Counted from the first letter of the stretch, positions 10,888 through 21,397 are shown. The stretch is DNA of 64,000 nucleotides from Curvibacter sp. (GCA_020621965.1 JAHRYV010000011.1:1-64000); one strand, 5' to 3'. A program made the numbers and translations. Notes: generated from the letters alone by a model not told the origin.

Positions 10888-12573
10888 CTACATCTTCTCC
10901 GGGGCGCTCACGCCGAGCACCGCCAGGCCATTGTGCAGTACCTGCGCCGTCGCCGCCACCAGCGCCAGACGCGCGCGCTTGAGCGCCTCGTCCTCCACCA
11001 GGATGCGCTCGGCGTCGTAGTAGCTGTGGTAGCTGGCGGCGAGCTCGCGCAGGTAGAAGGTGACGTCGTGCGGCGCGAAGTCCTGCGCCGCCGCGCGCAG
11101 CATCTCGGGGTAGCGGGAGAGCTGCAGCATCAGCGCCTGCGCGGCCGGGCTGTCCAGCAGCGACAGGTCGGCGTCTTTCAGCGTGCTGCGGTGGCCGCCT
11201 TCCTTCTCACGCCAGGCGTTGATCACCGAGCAGATGCGCGCGTGCGCGTACTGCACGTAATAGACCGGGTTCTCGTTGTTCTTCTGCACGGCCAGATCGA
11301 CGTCGAAGGTGTACTCGGTGTCGGGCTTGCGGCTGAGCAGGAAAAAACGCACCGCGTCCTTGCTGGTCCACTCGATCAGGTCGCGCAGCGTCACGTAGCT
11401 GCCCGCGCGCTTGGAGATCTTCACTTCCTGGCCGCCGCGCACCACCCGCACCATGGTGTGCAGCACGTAGTCGGGGAAACCCTGCGGGATGCCCAGGCCC
11501 ACGGCCTGCAGGCCGGCGCGCACGCGCGCGATGGTGCCGTGATGGTCCGTGCCCTGGATGTTGACGACCTTGTGGAAGCCGCGCTCGAACTTGGTGACGT
11601 GGTAGGCCACGTCCGGCACGAAGTAGGTGTACGTGCCGTCGCCCTTGCGCATGACACGGTCCTTGTCGTCGCCGTACTCGGTGGTCTTGAGCCACAGGGC
11701 GCCGTCGTGCTCATAGGTCTTGCCGGCCTCGCGCAGCTTCTGTACTGCGGCGTCGACCTTGCCGCTGGTGTACAGGCTGGACTCGAGGTAGTAGTTGTCG
11801 AACTTCACCGCGAAGGCCTGCAGGTCCAGGTCCTGCTCGTGGCGCAGGTAGGCCACGGCAAACAGGCGCATGCCGTCCAGGTCGTTGACGTCGCCGCTGG
11901 CGGTGTACTCGCGGTCGTCGGACTTCACGCTCTTCTTCGCCATGAAGTCGGCGGCGATGTCGGCAATGTAGTCGCCGTTGTAGGCCGCTTCCGGCCACTC
12001 GGCGTCACCGGGCTTGAAACCCTTGGCGCGCAGCTGCACGCTGTTGGCCAGGGTGCCGATCTGCACGCCGGCGTCGTTGTAATAGAACTCGCGGTAGACC
12101 TCCCAGCCCTGCGTGGCGTAGAGGTTGCAGATGGCGTCGCCCAGGGCGCCCTGGCGGCCGTGGCCCACGTGCAGCGGGCCCGTGGGGTTGGCCGAGACGA
12201 ACTCGACCATCATGCGCTGGCCATTGGCGACCTGGTTGCCGTAGCGAGCGCCCTGCGCCAGCACCTCGCGCACCACCTGTTGCTTGGCCGCGGGCTTGAG
12301 GCGGATGTTGATGAAGCCGGGGCCGGCGATCTCGATCGCGTCGACCCAGGTCGTGTAGGCGGGGGTGGCCAGCAGGGCGGCGCGCAGGGTCTCGGCCACC
12401 TGGCGCGGGGGCTGCTTGAGCGGTTTGGCCAGCTGCATGGCTGCCGTGGTGGCCAGATCACCATGCTCGGCCATCTTGGGCGATTCGAAGGCGGCCTTGG
12501 CGCCGGCGCCAGGCAGCAGCTGTTCCAGCACGATGCCGAGGGTCTGGAGCAGTTCGGTTTTGACGGACAACAT
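10888..12573 (-). CDS. argS: Arginyl-tRNA synthetase
   Basis: [22 protein letters not shown] (HIGH-type) and further ArgS motifs. Confidence 0.97.
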   Translation of the reverse strand: MLSVKTELLQTLGIVLEQLLPGAGAKAAFESPKMAEHGDLATTAAMQLAKPLKQPPRQVAETLRAALLATPAYTTWVDAIEIAGPGFINIRLKPAAKQQVVREVLAQGARYGNQVANGQRMMVEFVSANPTGPLHVGHGRQGALGDAICNLYATQGWEVYREFYYNDAGVQIGTLANSVQLRAKGFKPGDAEWPEAAYNGDYIADIAADFMAKKSVKSDDREYTASGDVNDLDGMRLFAVAYLRHEQDLDLQAFAVKFDNYYLESSLYTSGKVDAAVQKLREAGKTYEHDGALWLKTTEYGDDKDRVMRKGDGTYTYFVPDVAYHVTKFERGFHKVVNIQGTDHHGTIARVRAGLQAVGLGIPQGFPDYVLHTMVRVVRGGQEVKISKRAGSYVTLRDLIEWTSKDAVRFFLLSRKPDTEYTFDVDLAVQKNNENPVYYVQYAHARICSVINAWREKEGGHRSTLKDADLSLLDSPAAQALMLQLSRYPEMLRAAAQDFAPHDVTFYLRELAASYHSYYDAERILVEDEALKRARLALVAATAQVLHNGLAVLGVSAPEKM

Positions 12574-12731
12574 GGGGCCTGATTCTACTGACCGGGGCTG
12601 TACCGGCCCCGGGCGTGCCCGGCCACCGGGTAACCGATTGTCAGCAGGTCGGCTGGCGGTTCCGTTGTATGCTGGAACCCCACGGGGATTTCACTGATCG
12701 CCACCATCAACCGTATCTACGAGGAGACGCC

Positions 12732-13163
12732 ATGAAGAAACTGCTTCCGCTGCTGGCCCTGGGCCTGTCCCTGAGCCTGACTACCGCGTATGCCGACGAC
12801 AAGGCCAAGGAGCCGACCGCCCAGCAGCAGCGTATGTCCCAGTGCAACAAGGATGCCGCCGACAAGAGCGGCGATGAGCGCAAGAAATTCATGAGCCAAT
12901 GCCTCAAAGCCAAGCCGGCGGCGGCCACCGGCAAGAACACCGCGCAGCAGGAGCGTATGAAGCAGTGCAATGCCGACGCCAGCGGCAAGACCGGCGACGA
13001 ACGCAAGCAGTTCATGAGCCAGTGCCTCAAGGGCAAGCCGGCCGCGGCCACCGGCAAGAACACCGCACAGCAGGAACGCATGAAGAAATGCAATGCCGAC
13101 GCCACCGGCAAGACCGGCGACGAGCGCAAGCAGTTCATGAGCGCCTGCCTGAAAGCCGACTAA
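12732..13163 (+). CDS. PsiF-repeat family secreted protein with three repeats
   Basis: Signal peptide plus three ~41-aa repeats (QQERMKQCNADASGKTGDERKQFMSQCLK). Confidence 0.88.
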   Translation: MKKLLPLLALGLSLSLTTAYADDKAKEPTAQQQRMSQCNKDAADKSGDERKKFMSQCLKAKPAAATGKNTAQQERMKQCNADASGKTGDERKQFMSQCLKGKPAAATGKNTAQQERMKKCNADATGKTGDERKQFMSACLKAD

Positions 13164-13189
13164 GGCCACCGGGACCTTGCCGACCAGAG

Positions 13190-13213
13190 GGGCGCCCGCG
13201 GGCGCCCTTTTTC
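13190..13213 (+). terminator. Rho-independent terminator after the PsiF-repeat gene
   Basis: Perfect palindrome GGGCGCCCGCGGGCGCCC followed by TTTTT. Confidence 0.8.
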
Positions 13214-13226
13214 ATGTCTGCCGGTG

Positions 13227-14225
13227 CTAGGTCGGGGTGCCGGCAGGGCTGGGCGAGCGGTACCAGAAGTCGCTCTGGCCGTAGTGGTGTTTGAGGAAGT
13301 CCAGCCACAGGCGCACTCGCAGCGGCAGGTGCTTGCGCTGCGGGAACACGGCGTAGATCCCGTTGGGCGGCGCGGCAAAATCCGCCAGCACCTCCACCAG
13401 CCGGCCGGCCTTGATCTCCGACTCCACCTCCCAGGTGCTGCGCCAGGCGATGCCGTATCCGGCCAGGCACCAGTCGTGCAATACCTGGCCGTCCGAGCAG
13501 TCCATCGGGCCATGCGGCCGGTAATGGATAACCTCGCTGTCGCCGGGCTGGGCGGACGCCGCGCCCCGTGGGGCGCTGTCCGTTTGCCGCCCCTGGGCAT
13601 TGCGCGGCACCCGAAATGCCCAGCCGCGGGTCTGGGACGCATCGCTGGACAGCACCAGGCAGTCGAAGCGCGCCAGATCGTGCGGGTGTTCCGGCACGCC
13701 GTGGCGCTTCAGATACTGCGGCGTCGCCACGCACAGGCGGCGGTTGTCGGCCATACGCACGCTCACCAGGGAAGAGTCGGGCATGTCGCCCACGCGCACG
13801 GCGCAGTCGAAGCCCTCGCCGGCTATGTCCACCACCCGGTCGCTCAGGTTGAGCGAGATCGTCACCTCGGCATGCAGTTCGCGGAATCTCGGTACCAGGG
13901 GCGCCACATGCCGGCGGCCGAAGCCGGCCGGCGCGGTGATGCGCAGATGACCGCTGGCCTTGACGCCGCCGGCCGAAACGCTGGCCTCGGCATTGGCGAT
14001 ATCGGCCAGCAGGCGCTGGCAATCCTCCAGGAAGGCGCTGCCCTCGTGCGTCAGCGAGATGCGGCGTGTGGTCCGCACCAGCAACTTCACGCCCAGGCGC
14101 TCCTCCAGCGCGTCGATGCGCCGCCCCATGATGGCCGGCGCTACGCCTTCGGCATGCGCGGCAGCCGTGAGGCTGCCCCGCGTGGCGACCGAGACGAAGG
14201 AATCCATCTGTTTGAGCTTATCCAT
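13227..14225 (-). CDS. LysR-family transcriptional regulator
   Basis: N-terminal HTH (FVSVATRGSLTAAAHAEGVAPAIMGRRIDALEERLGVKLLVRTTR) and LysR substrate domain. Confidence 0.92.
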   Translation of the reverse strand: MDKLKQMDSFVSVATRGSLTAAAHAEGVAPAIMGRRIDALEERLGVKLLVRTTRRISLTHEGSAFLEDCQRLLADIANAEASVSAGGVKASGHLRITAPAGFGRRHVAPLVPRFRELHAEVTISLNLSDRVVDIAGEGFDCAVRVGDMPDSSLVSVRMADNRRLCVATPQYLKRHGVPEHPHDLARFDCLVLSSDASQTRGWAFRVPRNAQGRQTDSAPRGAASAQPGDSEVIHYRPHGPMDCSDGQVLHDWCLAGYGIAWRSTWEVESEIKAGRLVEVLADFAAPPNGIYAVFPQRKHLPLRVRLWLDFLKHHYGQSDFWYRSPSPAGTPT

Positions 14226-14315
14226 GAACTATTATGTACTTTGTTGTACTTAATGCGCGAGTATTTGAGCGCAATTCTCCGTTTCCGGGGAAAATTGGGG
14301 CTGCCTTGGACACGT

Positions 14316-15584
14316 ATGCAGCTTGACACCCTCTCCGGCCTCACCGCCACCCTGCCCAGCCCCTCGAAAGAAGCGGTGCAGGTGCGCATGATGCGAGAGC
14401 TGTTCAAGCGCACGCGGGAGTCGGCCCTGGTCGGTTTCCTGCCGGTGATCCTGATCGTCTGGGCGCACTGGGAGGCCCAGCCCCGGGGGCAGTTGCTGTG
14501 GTGGGCCGGCTGGGCCCTGGCCGTCCTGGGCTACCGGATTCTGGTGGCCCATCTGTTCCTGGCGCAGCCGCAGGCACAAGAGGCGCGGCGGCGAAGCTGG
14601 TTCTGGCTGGAGTGGCTGGGCGCCATGGCGCTGGCCGCCGTCTGGGTCGGCAGCATCCGCATCGTGGGCACGGGCCAGATCGATACGCTGTTCTATCTGC
14701 GCCTGATCTTCATCGTGGCCCTGGTCGCTTTCGTCCTGAGCGCCATGGGCATCGAGTTGCGGCTCTACGCCAGTTTTCTGACGGCCATGGTGGTCGGCAC
14801 GCTGCTGATGCTGCACCTCGAATATCCGGCCTTCGTGCGCGAGCTGCCGGTCGTGAATGCGGCTTTTGTCGCCTATGCCGCCATGCTGCTGATCCGCAGC
14901 CGGGGCGAACAGCAGCGTACGCACGAGTGGGTGCGAGCCCGCCTGACCCAGCGCCTGCTGCTGGACCAGCTCAACCAGACCATCCAGCAGGAACTGCAGA
15001 TGCACGAGGCCCTGCGCCTCAAGACCATGGAGCTGGAGGCGAGCAATCGCAAGCTCGGCGAGCTGGCCACTCGCGACGGCCTGACCGGTGCCTTTCGCCG
15101 CGGCCATATCGAGGGCGAACTGCGGCGCATGGTCAAGGCCTGGGAGCGCCAGCCCAGCGATTTTTCCATCCTGCTGCTGGACATCGACCATTTCAAGCGC
15201 ATCAACGACGCGCATGGCCACGCCGTCGGCGACGAGGTGCTGCGCCAGCTGGCCGCGCAGGCGCAGCAGACCTTGCGCGGCAGCGATCTGTTCGGCCGCT
15301 GGGGCGGCGAGGAGTTCATCGCCCTGCTGCCCGACACGGCCCTGCCCGCGGCGCTGGAGGCGGCTGAGCGCATGCGCCTGGTCATCCAGCGGCTGGAGTT
15401 CCAGGGCGCGGACGGCGCCGTGTTCGGCGTCACGGTCTCCATCGGCGTGGCCCAGCTGGAGGCCGGTGTGAGCGCCGACCTGCTGAGCCAGCGCGCCGAC
15501 ACGGCGATGTATGCGGCCAAACACGCCGGGCGCAACCGGGTGCTGGCCTACCAGCCCGGCCAGAGCCAGCGGGCGCCCGACTAG
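14316..15584 (+). CDS. Membrane-anchored diguanylate cyclase
   Basis: N-terminal TM region; GGEEF active site with RGSD five residues upstream (RxxD I-site); start chosen at MQLDTLSGL. Confidence 0.9.
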   Translation: MQLDTLSGLTATLPSPSKEAVQVRMMRELFKRTRESALVGFLPVILIVWAHWEAQPRGQLLWWAGWALAVLGYRILVAHLFLAQPQAQEARRRSWFWLEWLGAMALAAVWVGSIRIVGTGQIDTLFYLRLIFIVALVAFVLSAMGIELRLYASFLTAMVVGTLLMLHLEYPAFVRELPVVNAAFVAYAAMLLIRSRGEQQRTHEWVRARLTQRLLLDQLNQTIQQELQMHEALRLKTMELEASNRKLGELATRDGLTGAFRRGHIEGELRRMVKAWERQPSDFSILLLDIDHFKRINDAHGHAVGDEVLRQLAAQAQQTLRGSDLFGRWGGEEFIALLPDTALPAALEAAERMRLVIQRLEFQGADGAVFGVTVSIGVAQLEAGVSADLLSQRADTAMYAAKHAGRNRVLAYQPGQSQRAPD

Positions 15585-15663
15585 AGGCGTTAAGGTCCGC
15601 CTAACAGGCCCTTGCCGAAATCCAAATTGCGCCGCGCCGGCCCAGGGCGCATGATCGGCGCCC

Positions 15664-16533
15664 ATGAATACCAGCTCTTCCACCCCCGCCCTGGCGCTGG
15701 ACACCCTGCGCGACTGGATCGGTCGCAGCGAGAGCCGCGCCGACCTGCTCACCGCCACGCCGGTGGCCGCGCTGTCGGCCACGCTGGACCGGAACGACCC
15801 CGCCCCCGTGCCGGGCACGGCCTTGCCGCCGTTGTGGCACTGGCTCTACTTCACGCCCCTGACGCGCCACAGCGAGCTCGGCGAAGATGGCCACGCCAAA
15901 CGCGGCGGTTTCCTGCCGCCCGTGCCGCTGCCGCGGCGCATGTGGGCCGGCGGCCGGCTCGACTTTCTGCAGCCCTTGTGTGTGGGCGAGACGGTCAACC
16001 GCGTGTCGACGATCAAGGACGTCACGGTGAAAGAGGGGCGCAGCGGCGCCCTGGTTTTCGTCTGCGTGCGCCATGAATTCAGCAACGCCCAGGGCCTGGC
16101 CCTGGCCGAAGAACACGACATCGTTTACCGCGACGCGCCCCAGCCCGGCGCGCCCGCACCCGAGCCGACGGCCGCGCCGCGCGACGAGCAGTTCAGCCGC
16201 GAGATCGTGCCCGACCCCGTGCTGCTGTTCCGCTACTCGGCGCTCACCTTCAACGGCCACCGCATCCACTACGACCGCAGCTACGTCACGGGCGTGGAGG
16301 GCTACCCAGGCCTCATCGTGCACGGCCCGCTGATCGCCACGCTGCTCATGGACCTGCTGCGCCGCCAGCTGCCGGCTGCGAAGGTGAAGCGCTTCAGCTT
16401 CAAGGCCGTGCGCCCGACTTTCGATATCCATCCCTTCACGGTCTGCGGCAGGGTCGAAGGCAAGACCGTCACGCTCTGGGGCCGCGACCACGAGGGCTGG
16501 CTGACCATGCAGGCCAGCGCCGAGATCGAATAA
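15664..16533 (+). CDS. MaoC/HTD2-like (mesaconyl-CoA hydratase-like) dehydratase
   Basis: Hotdog-type acyl dehydratase sequence (HSELGEDGHAKRGGFLPPVPLPRRMWAGG; VHGPLIATLLMDLLRR). Confidence 0.8.
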   Translation: MNTSSSTPALALDTLRDWIGRSESRADLLTATPVAALSATLDRNDPAPVPGTALPPLWHWLYFTPLTRHSELGEDGHAKRGGFLPPVPLPRRMWAGGRLDFLQPLCVGETVNRVSTIKDVTVKEGRSGALVFVCVRHEFSNAQGLALAEEHDIVYRDAPQPGAPAPEPTAAPRDEQFSREIVPDPVLLFRYSALTFNGHRIHYDRSYVTGVEGYPGLIVHGPLIATLLMDLLRRQLPAAKVKRFSFKAVRPTFDIHPFTVCGRVEGKTVTLWGRDHEGWLTMQASAEIE

Positions 16534-16545
16534 AGAACCAGGACT

Positions 16546-17703
16546 ATGAACAAGACCGACAGTTACCAGGACATCCGCGACGCCGTGCGCGCCCTGTGCG
16601 CCCAGTTCCCCGATGAATACCACCGCAAGATCGATGAGCAGCGCGGCTACCCCGAAGCCTTCGTTGATGCCCTGACGAAAGCCGGCTGGATGGCGGCGCT
16701 CATCCCGCAGGAATACGGCGGCTCGGGCCTCTCCATGGCCGAGGCCTCGGTCATCATGGAGGAGATCAACCGCTCCGGCGGCAACTCCGGCGCCTGCCAT
16801 GGCCAGATGTATGTGATGAATGCCATCGTGCGCAGCGGCTCGGCTGAACAGAAGCAGAAGTTCCTGCCCAAGATTGCCGCCGGCGAACTGCGCATCCAGT
16901 CCATGGGCGTGACCGAGCCCACCACCGGCAGCGACACGACCAAGCTCAAGACCACGGCCGTGCGCAAGGATGGCCGTTGGGTCATCAACGGCCAGAAGGT
17001 CTGGATCTCGCGCATCCAGCACAGCGACCTGATGATCCTGCTGGCCCGTACCACGCCGGCGGACCAGGTGCACAAGCGTTCCGAGGGCCTGTCCTGCTTC
17101 CTGGTCGACCTGCACCAGGCCGTCGGCAAGGGCCTCACGGTGCGCCCCATCCTGAACATGGTCAACCACGAGACCAACGAGCTGTTTTTCGACAACCTGG
17201 AGATCCCCGAGGACAGCCTGCTGGGCGAGGAGGGCAAGGGCTTCAAGACCCTGCTCGATGGCCTGAACGCCGAGCGCACGCTGATCGCCGCCGAGTGCAT
17301 CGGCGACGGCTACTGGTTCATCGACCGCGCCCGCAAGTACGCGAGCGAGCGCGTGGTCTTCGGGCGTCCCATCGGCCAGAACCAGGGCGTGCAGTTCCCT
17401 ATCGCCGAGGCCTACATCGAACTGGAGGCCGCCAATCTGATGCGCTGGAAGGCCTGCGAAAAGATCGATGCGCACCAGAATGCCGGGGCCGAGGCGAACA
17501 TGGCCAAGTACCTGGCGGCCAAGGCCAGCTGGGAAGCGGCCAATGTCTGCCTGCAGACCCATGGCGGTTTCGGTTTCGCCTGCGAATACGACATCGAACG
17601 CAAGTTCCGCGAGACACGCCTGTACCAGGTGGCGCCGATCTCCACCAACATGATCTTCTCCTACGTGGCCGAGCACATCCTCGGTCTGCCACGCAGCTTC
17701 TGA
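16546..17703 (+). CDS. Acyl-CoA dehydrogenase
   Basis: ACAD motifs (MGVTEPTTGSDTTKLKTTA; LQTHGGFGFACEYDIERKFRETRLYQVAPISTNMI). Confidence 0.92.
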   Translation: MNKTDSYQDIRDAVRALCAQFPDEYHRKIDEQRGYPEAFVDALTKAGWMAALIPQEYGGSGLSMAEASVIMEEINRSGGNSGACHGQMYVMNAIVRSGSAEQKQKFLPKIAAGELRIQSMGVTEPTTGSDTTKLKTTAVRKDGRWVINGQKVWISRIQHSDLMILLARTTPADQVHKRSEGLSCFLVDLHQAVGKGLTVRPILNMVNHETNELFFDNLEIPEDSLLGEEGKGFKTLLDGLNAERTLIAAECIGDGYWFIDRARKYASERVVFGRPIGQNQGVQFPIAEAYIELEAANLMRWKACEKIDAHQNAGAEANMAKYLAAKASWEAANVCLQTHGGFGFACEYDIERKFRETRLYQVAPISTNMIFSYVAEHILGLPRSF

Positions 17704-17707
17704 GGCG

Positions 17708-18892
17708 ATGACGATGAAACCACTGGAAGGCATCACCGTCGTCACACTTGAGCACGCCATCGCGGCGCCCTTCTGCTCGCGCCAGCTGGCCGACCAGGGC
17801 GCGCGTGTCATCAAGGTCGAACGGCCGGGCGGCGGCGACTTCGCGCGCGGTTACGACAGCCGCGTGCACGGCCTGTCCTCGCACTTCACCTGGACCAACC
17901 GTTCCAAGGAAAGCCTCGCGCTGGATCTCAAGCACGCCAAGGCGGGCGACATCATGGACAAGCTGCTGGCCCAGGCCGACGTGCTGGTGCAGAACCTGGC
18001 ACCCGGCGCGGCCGCGCGCATGGGCCTGTCCTTCGAGGCCCTGCACGAGAAGTACCCCAAGCTCATCGTCTGCGACATCTCGGGGTATGGCGACAGCGGC
18101 CCCTACCGCGACAAGAAGGCCTACGACCTGCTGATCCAGAGCGAATCGGGTTTCCTCTCCGTGACCGGCACACCCGACGAGCCGTCCAAGGCCGGCTGCT
18201 CCATTGCCGACATCGCCGCCGGCATGTACGCCTATACCAACATCCTCACCGCGCTGCTCCAGCGCGGCAGGACCGGGCTGGGCCGGCGCATCGACGTCTC
18301 CATGCTCGAGAGCATGGCCGAGTGGATGAGCTTTCCCATGTACTACGCCTATGACGGCGCCAGCCCACCGCCGCGCGCCGGCGCTTCGCACGCCACCATC
18401 TACCCCTACGGCCCGTTTGTCGCCGGCGACGGCAAGAGCGTGATGCTGGGTCTGCAAAACGAGCGCGAGTGGGCCGTGTTTTGCGACAAGGTGCTGCGCC
18501 AGCCGGCGCTGGCGAAAGACGAACGCTTCGACGCCAACGCCAAGCGCTCGGCGGCGCGCGCGCCGCTGCGCCAGATCATCGAAACCGAGTTCGGCACACT
18601 CACCGCGGCGCAGGTGATAGCCCGGCTGGAAGAGGCCGGCATCGCCAACGCCCAGGTCAACACCATGGCCGATCTCTGGGCGCATCCGCAACTCGCCGCG
18701 CGAGCGCGCTGGACCGAGGTGAGTTCGCCCGTGGGTCCCGTGCCCGCACTGCTGCCGCCGGGCGCGGCGGACCCGGCCCAAGTGCGCATGGACGCCATTC
18801 CCTCCGTGGGCCAGCACAGCGCGGCCATCCTGCGCGAGCTGGGCCTGGGCGCGGCGGACATCGAACAACTCAAGAACGACAAGGCGATCTGA
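17708..18892 (+). CDS. CaiB/BaiF family CoA transferase
   Basis: Class III CoA-transferase sequence (GARVIKVERPGGGDFARGYD; YDLLIQSESGFLSVTG). Confidence 0.93.
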   Translation: MTMKPLEGITVVTLEHAIAAPFCSRQLADQGARVIKVERPGGGDFARGYDSRVHGLSSHFTWTNRSKESLALDLKHAKAGDIMDKLLAQADVLVQNLAPGAAARMGLSFEALHEKYPKLIVCDISGYGDSGPYRDKKAYDLLIQSESGFLSVTGTPDEPSKAGCSIADIAAGMYAYTNILTALLQRGRTGLGRRIDVSMLESMAEWMSFPMYYAYDGASPPPRAGASHATIYPYGPFVAGDGKSVMLGLQNEREWAVFCDKVLRQPALAKDERFDANAKRSAARAPLRQIIETEFGTLTAAQVIARLEEAGIANAQVNTMADLWAHPQLAARARWTEVSSPVGPVPALLPPGAADPAQVRMDAIPSVGQHSAAILRELGLGAADIEQLKNDKAI

Positions 18893-18894
18893 AC

Positions 18895-20250
18895 ATGTCC
18901 GCACCCTCAACCCAGCTTCTGGCCGAATTCGCCGCCAATCTGAAGTTCGAAGCCATCCCGGCGCCGGTCATCCGCCGCACCGAAGACCTGCTGCTCGACT
19001 GGTTCGGCTCCGCGCTCGCCGGCAAGGGCGCGCGCGCCGTCGAGATCCTGGCCACCTTCGTCGAAAGCATGGGCCCGGTAGACGGCCCGAGCGAAATCCT
19101 GATCCACCGTCGCAGTAGCAGCCCCCTGCTGGCGGCCATGGCCAATGCCGCCGCCTCGCACGTGGCCGAGCAGGACGACGTGCACAACGGCTCGGTCTTT
19201 CACCCGGCCACCGTGGTCTTCCCGCCCGCGTTGGCGGTGGCGCAGGCCCTGGGCCGCAGCGGGCAGGAGCTGCTCACGGCCTGCGTGGCCGGTTACGAGG
19301 TCGGCATCCGAGTGGGCGAGTTCCTCGGCCGTTCGCACTACAAGGTCTTCCACACCACGGGCACGGCCGGCACGCTGGCCGCCGCCGCCGCGGTGGGCCA
19401 CCTGCTGCGGCTCATACCCGAGCAGATGCAAAACGCCTTCGGCTCGGCCGGCACGCAGTCGGCCGGCCTGTGGGAATTCCTGCGCGACGCGGCGGACTCC
19501 AAGCAGCTGCACACGGCGCACGCCGCCGGCGCCGGCCTCACCGCCGCCTACCTGGCGCAGCAGGGTTTCACCGGCGCGCGCCGTATCCTCGAAGGCCCGC
19601 AAGGCCTGGCGGCCGGCATGTCGACGGACGCCGACGTGCGCAAGCTCACCGACGGCCTGGGCACACGCTGGGCCACGGCCGAGACCTCGTTCAAATTCCA
19701 CGCCTCCTGCCGCCACACGCATCCGGCGGCCGACGCGCTGCAGCAGGTGCTGCAGCAGCACGCCCTCAAGGCCACCGATGTGAAGCGCGTCACGGCCTTG
19801 GTGCACCAGGGCGCCATCGACGTGCTGGGCCCCGTGACCGATCCGCAGACCGTGCACCAGAGCAAGTTCAGCATGGGCACGGTGCTGGGGCTGGTGGCGG
19901 TGCTGGGCCGCGCGGGGCTGAGCGAATTCGACGCCAGCTTCAAGTCCGCCGACGTGGTCAGTTTCCACGACAAGGTGGCGATGGAACTGGACCCGGAGGT
20001 GGACGGCGCCTACCCTGCACGCTGGATCGGCAAGGTGCGCGTGGAGACGCAGGACGGCCGTGTGCTGCACGGTCGTGTCGACGAACCCAAGGGCGACCCG
20101 GGCAACACGCTCACGCGCCCCGAGCTGGAAGACAAGGCCCTGCGCCTGGCCCTGTACCACGGGGCGGCTGGCGAGGCCGAGATGCGCGCGGCCATGGTGC
20201 GGCTGTGGGGGATTGCCGGCTGGCCGCAAGTGGGGCCGCTGCTGATTTGA
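18895..20250 (+). CDS. MmgE/PrpD family protein
   Basis: Start MSAPSTQLLAEFAANL; PrpD-type motifs (FHASCRHTHPAADALQQVL). Confidence 0.88.
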   Translation: MSAPSTQLLAEFAANLKFEAIPAPVIRRTEDLLLDWFGSALAGKGARAVEILATFVESMGPVDGPSEILIHRRSSSPLLAAMANAAASHVAEQDDVHNGSVFHPATVVFPPALAVAQALGRSGQELLTACVAGYEVGIRVGEFLGRSHYKVFHTTGTAGTLAAAAAVGHLLRLIPEQMQNAFGSAGTQSAGLWEFLRDAADSKQLHTAHAAGAGLTAAYLAQQGFTGARRILEGPQGLAAGMSTDADVRKLTDGLGTRWATAETSFKFHASCRHTHPAADALQQVLQQHALKATDVKRVTALVHQGAIDVLGPVTDPQTVHQSKFSMGTVLGLVAVLGRAGLSEFDASFKSADVVSFHDKVAMELDPEVDGAYPARWIGKVRVETQDGRVLHGRVDEPKGDPGNTLTRPELEDKALRLALYHGAAGEAEMRAAMVRLWGIAGWPQVGPLLI

Positions 20251-20362
20251 ATCAAACGCCTTAGGGATGACCCGGCTTGTCCCAGCGCCGCATCTGCACG
20301 ACGATAGACTTCAGAAGAAATAGGGAGCTCTCCACTCACCCCAGCAAAGAGGACGACAAACC

Positions 20363-21347
20363 ATGAAGCTCAACCGCAGACTCTTCACCGCCGCCGCCGT
20401 GGCCACCACCCTGGCCCTGGGCAGCGGCATCGCCGCCGCGCAGGCCTATCCGGCCAAGCCGATCTCGCTGGTCGTGCCCTTTGCCGCCGGCGGGCCGACC
20501 GACATCGTCGCCCGCACCCTGGCGGCCACCATGACCAAGAGCCTGGGCCAGACCGTTGTGGTCGAGAACAAGGCCGGCGCCGGCGGCACCATCGCCGCGG
20601 GCTACGTCATGAAGGCCGCACCGGACGGCTACACCTTCCTGATCCACCACAACGGCATGGCCACCGCCCCGGCCCTGTACCGCAAGCTGGCCTACAACCC
20701 CGTGACCGATTTCGAGCACGTGGGCAATGTGGTGGACGTGCCCATGACCATGCTGGCGCGCAAGGACATGGCGGCCAAGAACCTGGCCGAGCTGATCAGC
20801 TACACCAAGGCCAACGCCGACAAGATCAACCTGGCCAACGCCGGCCTGGGCGCCGTCTCGCACCTGTGCGGCACGCTGTTCCAGCAGTCGCTGGGCGTGA
20901 CGCTGACCACCGTGCCCTTCCAGGGCACCGGCCCGGCGCTCAATGCGCTGCTGGGCGGCCGTCGACCTGCTGTGCGACCAGACCACCAACACCGTGCCGC
21001 ACATCAAGGCCGGCACCGTCAAGTTGTATGGCGTGACCAGCAAGCAGCGCATCAAGGCCCTGCCCGACGCGCCCACCATGGATGAAGGCGGCCTGAAGGA
21101 CTTCGAGGTCATCGTCTGGCATGGCGTCTACGCGCCCAAGGGCACACCGGCGGCCGTGGTGCAGAAGTTCGGCGACGCCATGCGCGCCGCGCTCAAGGAC
21201 CCGGCCTTCGTCGACCGCATGGCGCAACTCGGCGGCGAAATCCCGCCGGCGGGGCGCCAGACCTCCGAAGGCCAGCGCGCCTGGCTGACGGCCGAAGTCG
21301 ACAAGTGGGGCACGGCGATCCGCGCCGCCGGCCAGTTTGCCGACTGA
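20363..21347 (+). pseudogene. Bug-family (tripartite tricarboxylate transporter) substrate-binding protein, frameshifted at ~20960
   Basis: 20363-20959 reads ...GTGPALNALLGG, then the frame moves to the ORF 20943-21347 reading VDLLCDQTTNTVPHIKAG...; both parts are homologous to one Bug protein. Confidence 0.85.
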
Positions 21348-21370
21348 TCCACGCGTCGTGCGCCCAAGCA

Positions 21371-21397
21371 AAACGCCGGGCTTGCCCGGCGTTTTGC
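21371..21397 (+). terminator. Rho-independent terminator
   Basis: ACGCCGGGCTTGCCCGGCGTTTTG. Confidence 0.75.

Noticed and set aside
13224-14315. N-terminal extension of the diguanylate cyclase ORF
   Set aside because: Overlaps the LysR gene antisense; the sensible start is the Met at 14316.
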